A stretch of 64,000 nt of DNA, from NCBI GenBank assembly GCA_020636495.1, contig JACJXQ010000008.1, positions 744,001-808,000 of the forward strand, given 5' to 3'. Positions 62,045-64,000 of the stretch are shown one piece after another. Both the position numbers and the translations under genes were made by a program. Under the pieces are notes generated by a model, which worked only from the letters and a program-made list of their open reading frames with translations, was not told where the DNA came from and did not search any database. The first letter of the stretch is position 1. Each line of letters starts with the position of its first letter. Source of the DNA: Chitinophagales bacterium. Lineage in GTDB: Bacteria; Bacteroidota; Bacteroidia; Chitinophagales; Chitinophagaceae.

Positions 62045-63283
62045 ATGAAAACCATATCGATAACTCTATTAGGTATATTATTCTCGTGGTATGCCCATGC
62101 ACAATTGTGGCGGGTAGGGGCTGTAGTTACTACTCAACGAGATGCATCACTCAAAATAACCTACCAGGATTCTACCTGCTATTATTACGACTCTTCAGGA
62201 CGTGGCAGTAACAAAATGGCGGATACTATTTTGTTCACTACATCGGACAGGTATTCTTTGCAACAGGGCAGCATGGTAAAGTTTGGCGACGTATGGGCAC
62301 AGAAATTCGATCAGCAGGACAGGATAACGAGCCTGGTCACGTTGAATAATTCTTCCGCCGATACTGTGTCAGAAGATTTTTACATATACAGCCCTGGTGG
62401 CAGTCGCTTATTGTATTCAAAAGAATACACAAAATATGCAGGGCCTAATCAGCCAATATATTGGGCATGGGATAGTTATAGCTATACCTTCAATACGCAG
62501 GGGAAACTTGAGCGATTGATCTACAGACAACAGTGGCCTTCGTACCCGACGTTGACCACATATACTACTATATACACTTACGATTCATCGGGTTTCCTTA
62601 TCAACGACAGCACTTCTTATCATAGTTTGCCCAGCCAGGGAAAATATACCCGGTCTGAATATGAGAACGACCTAAATGGTGACAGTGTTATAACGCGACA
62701 TTATACATGGGATGAAGTAGATACCGTATACAGGCTCTCGCTTGCAAAAGCTTATACTTACGACACCGCCCGCAGAGTAATAGTGGATAGTAATATATAC
62801 GGGGCTACTAATGGTGCTGTTCACTGGTACACCTACCATCCAAACGGAGACCTGTATCGGGACAGCTTCTTCACCACTATATCGTTGGGTGTGTCTACCT
62901 ATGAATATAATACCCACGATAAAATTGCAAAGATCACTACGGAGGAAGTGTATAACTCGTATAAGAACACGATAACAAAGGTGTACTATTACCAGCACTA
63001 CTGGCCTAAGAGCGTTGCGGGTTTAGATCAGTTGCAGGCTGATATTACGTTATATCCCATACCCGCATCAGGAACGTTGCATCTAAAAGGGCAGTTCAAA
63101 GAACCAGGGCAGTTGCGCATGAGTATTACAGATATCACCGGGAGGAGTTTAAAACAGTATACTTTACATACCGGAGCTGAGTTGAATGTTCAATTGCATA
63201 TAGAAGATCTGGCTCCGGGTAATTATGTAATGAACTTTGAACAATCCGGGCACACTGTAAGTAAAAAGTTTGTTGTGCAGTAA
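62045..63283 (+). CDS. Secreted protein with YD-like repeats and T9SS sorting domain
   Basis: 412 residues. Signal peptide MKTISITLLGILFSWYAHA before Gln20. The middle has repeats such as YTFNTQGKLERLIY, YTYDSSGFLINDS and YTYDTARRVIVDS, about 40 residues apart, as in the protein encoded at 5750. The last 85 residues are a T9SS type A domain with a variant first motif (LYPIPASG instead of YPNPA), then ITDITGRSL and LAPGNYVMNF. The protein should be exported and held at or released from the cell surface. No catalytic residues are recognised. It is a single-gene unit preceded by a long gene-poor region. Confidence 0.75.
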   Translation: MKTISITLLGILFSWYAHAQLWRVGAVVTTQRDASLKITYQDSTCYYYDSSGRGSNKMADTILFTTSDRYSLQQGSMVKFGDVWAQKFDQQDRITSLVTLNNSSADTVSEDFYIYSPGGSRLLYSKEYTKYAGPNQPIYWAWDSYSYTFNTQGKLERLIYRQQWPSYPTLTTYTTIYTYDSSGFLINDSTSYHSLPSQGKYTRSEYENDLNGDSVITRHYTWDEVDTVYRLSLAKAYTYDTARRVIVDSNIYGATNGAVHWYTYHPNGDLYRDSFFTTISLGVSTYEYNTHDKIAKITTEEVYNSYKNTITKVYYYQHYWPKSVAGLDQLQADITLYPIPASGTLHLKGQFKEPGQLRMSITDITGRSLKQYTLHTGAELNVQLHIEDLAPGNYVMNFEQSGHTVSKKFVVQ

Positions 63284-63286
63284 GTG

Positions 63287-63336
63287 TTAAGCGGGACGCT
63301 TCAGCAATCTTAGGACCGAGCGATATGCCTGGACCA
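63287..63336 (+). repeat. 50-bp direct repeat, copy 1
   Basis: Begins TTAAGCGGGACGCT and ends CTGGACCA. It matches copy 2 at 43 of 50 positions by direct comparison, with no gaps. It starts four bases after the stop of the T9SS gene. Confidence 0.75.
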
Positions 63337-63492
63337 GTGGGCTGAGAGGAAATTCTTCAAAAGCCTATGAATGCATTCTGAACATGTGTCAGCATTACTC
63401 AGCTTGCGTTCATTTCTTTTATTTCGTTCATTTTGTCTTTTCTGTTGACTCAATGAGTCGCTATGCTTGTTGCTTCTCCAAAAGAAACGAAC

Positions 63493-63554
63493 TCCCGCAT
63501 GAGGCGGGACAAGCTCCGAAAAGGAGCCCCGTCCCTTAAGCTTCAAGGGACGGG
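63493..63554. repeat. Cluster of three consecutive hairpins
   Basis: TCCCGC/GCGGGA (63493-63509), GCTCC/GGAGC (63513-63527) and CCCGTCCCTT/AAGGGACGGG (63528-63554) abut each other with loops of 5, 5 and 7 bases. The GC-rich stems stand out from the AT-rich surroundings and suggest a structured RNA or a REP-like element. Confidence 0.6.
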
Positions 63555-63677
63555 ATGTTTCCCTGATGGAACCACATTACTACTGCGCTGCCAAACTTGG
63601 GATATCGATGGCTTTAAGGTGCATAAAGAAGTATCTGTTTTAATGGAGTATCTGTTGCAGAAAGTTTGTCGGTTTGA

Positions 63678-63727
63678 TTAAGCGGGACGCTCCGGTAATC
63701 TTAGGACCTAGTGAGATGCTTGGACCA
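63678..63727 (+). repeat. 50-bp direct repeat, copy 2
   Basis: Begins TTAAGCGGGACGCT and ends TTGGACCA, 391 bp downstream of copy 1 in the same orientation. Confidence 0.75.
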
Positions 63728-64000
63728 AGGAAAACAACTAGGTATTAGCTGTAGTACTAAGTACCAGCCAAACACCTCAAGTGAATTGTTAGACGAATGT
63801 CCTTCGAAAGCATATACAGCAAAAGGGGCTAAAACAGGATTGTAAGAAGCCAGATAATTTGCTTGTTTAGGTATTTACACAAAATAATGACATAACCAAA
63901 TAAAAATGATTGTTTTTTTATAATAAAATGTATTTAAGAAATACAGTTGTTATGTCGGTTTGGTTGTTCTAAGGTTTCTGGATGTTTGTGTTGCAATGTA

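Larger units (their letters stand above)
63284..64000. other. Gene-free region with direct repeats and a hairpin cluster
   Basis: About 700 bp without a supportable gene. It contains a 50-bp direct repeat (63287-63336 and 63678-63727) and, between the copies, three adjacent hairpins (63493-63554). The final 200 bases are AT-rich and show nothing. It may be a non-autonomous repeat element or a decayed mobile element. Confidence 0.6.

Noticed and set aside
63463..63681. 72-codon frame across the hairpin cluster
   Set aside because: Translates the hairpin arms and repeat sequence; no protein-like pattern.

Overview
The window looks like a chromosomal segment of a Bacteroidota bacterium, probably of the Chitinophagaceae/Sphingobacteriia type; the rank below phylum is inference. 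The support is: promoter boxes of the Bacteroidota form TAnnTTTG, almost no Shine-Dalgarno sequences, many signal peptides cut before Gln (xAQ), eight proteins with type IX secretion (T9SS) type A C-terminal sorting domains, type III glutamine synthetase, DUF1003 and DUF6029 proteins, and many lipoproteins. No plasmid, phage, CRISPR or intact insertion sequence is visible.

Layout. 1-5.6 kb: partial dcd, a phosphopantetheinyl transferase, type III glutamine synthetase, a GNAT acetyltransferase, an OsmC protein, two small Cys-rich lipoproteins and a GreA-C-like protein. 5.7-8.8 kb: a T9SS-sorted protein, a third member of the Cys-rich lipoprotein family, a DUF1003 protein and a lipoprotein. 8.8-12.3 kb: core metabolism on the minus strand (ahcY, dapA, accA), then tRNA-Asp. 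12.6-17.6 kb: a two-component system, a lipoprotein with 15-residue repeats, an EGF-like lipoprotein and a TPR protein.

17.98-51.4 kb is the most striking part: six consecutive same-strand genes (called A to F here) for giant secreted beta-helix proteins (2013, 2007, 2068, 2023, 1340 and 1041 aa). Each is its own transcription unit with a terminator. All share one C-terminal module set (beta-sandwich, two Ig-like domains, a gliding-motility-type repeat, a PKD-like domain, a T9SS sorting domain) but carry different N-terminal beta-helices rich in Asn, Ser and Tyr. A, B and C are mosaics of one another at the nucleotide level, including a 525-bp block identical between A and B, which points to recent gene conversion or unequal crossing-over. 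Genes A-D have TATTTTAA-like direct repeats spaced exactly 22 bp apart upstream, and A-E have a shared GGTAAACG(T)CTA box close to the start codon. I read this as a coordinately regulated, recombining family of surface adhesins or matrix proteins. I know no described system with this exact set of features.

51.5-61.4 kb returns to housekeeping genes: an ABC exporter, nadB, a DUF6029 barrel divergent from a TlpA-like thioredoxin, an outer-membrane barrel, a PfkB kinase, a sugar-1-phosphate nucleotidyltransferase and an M3 peptidase. 62.0-64.0 kb has a second T9SS protein of the 5750-type and a gene-free region with a 50-bp direct repeat flanking a cluster of three hairpins.
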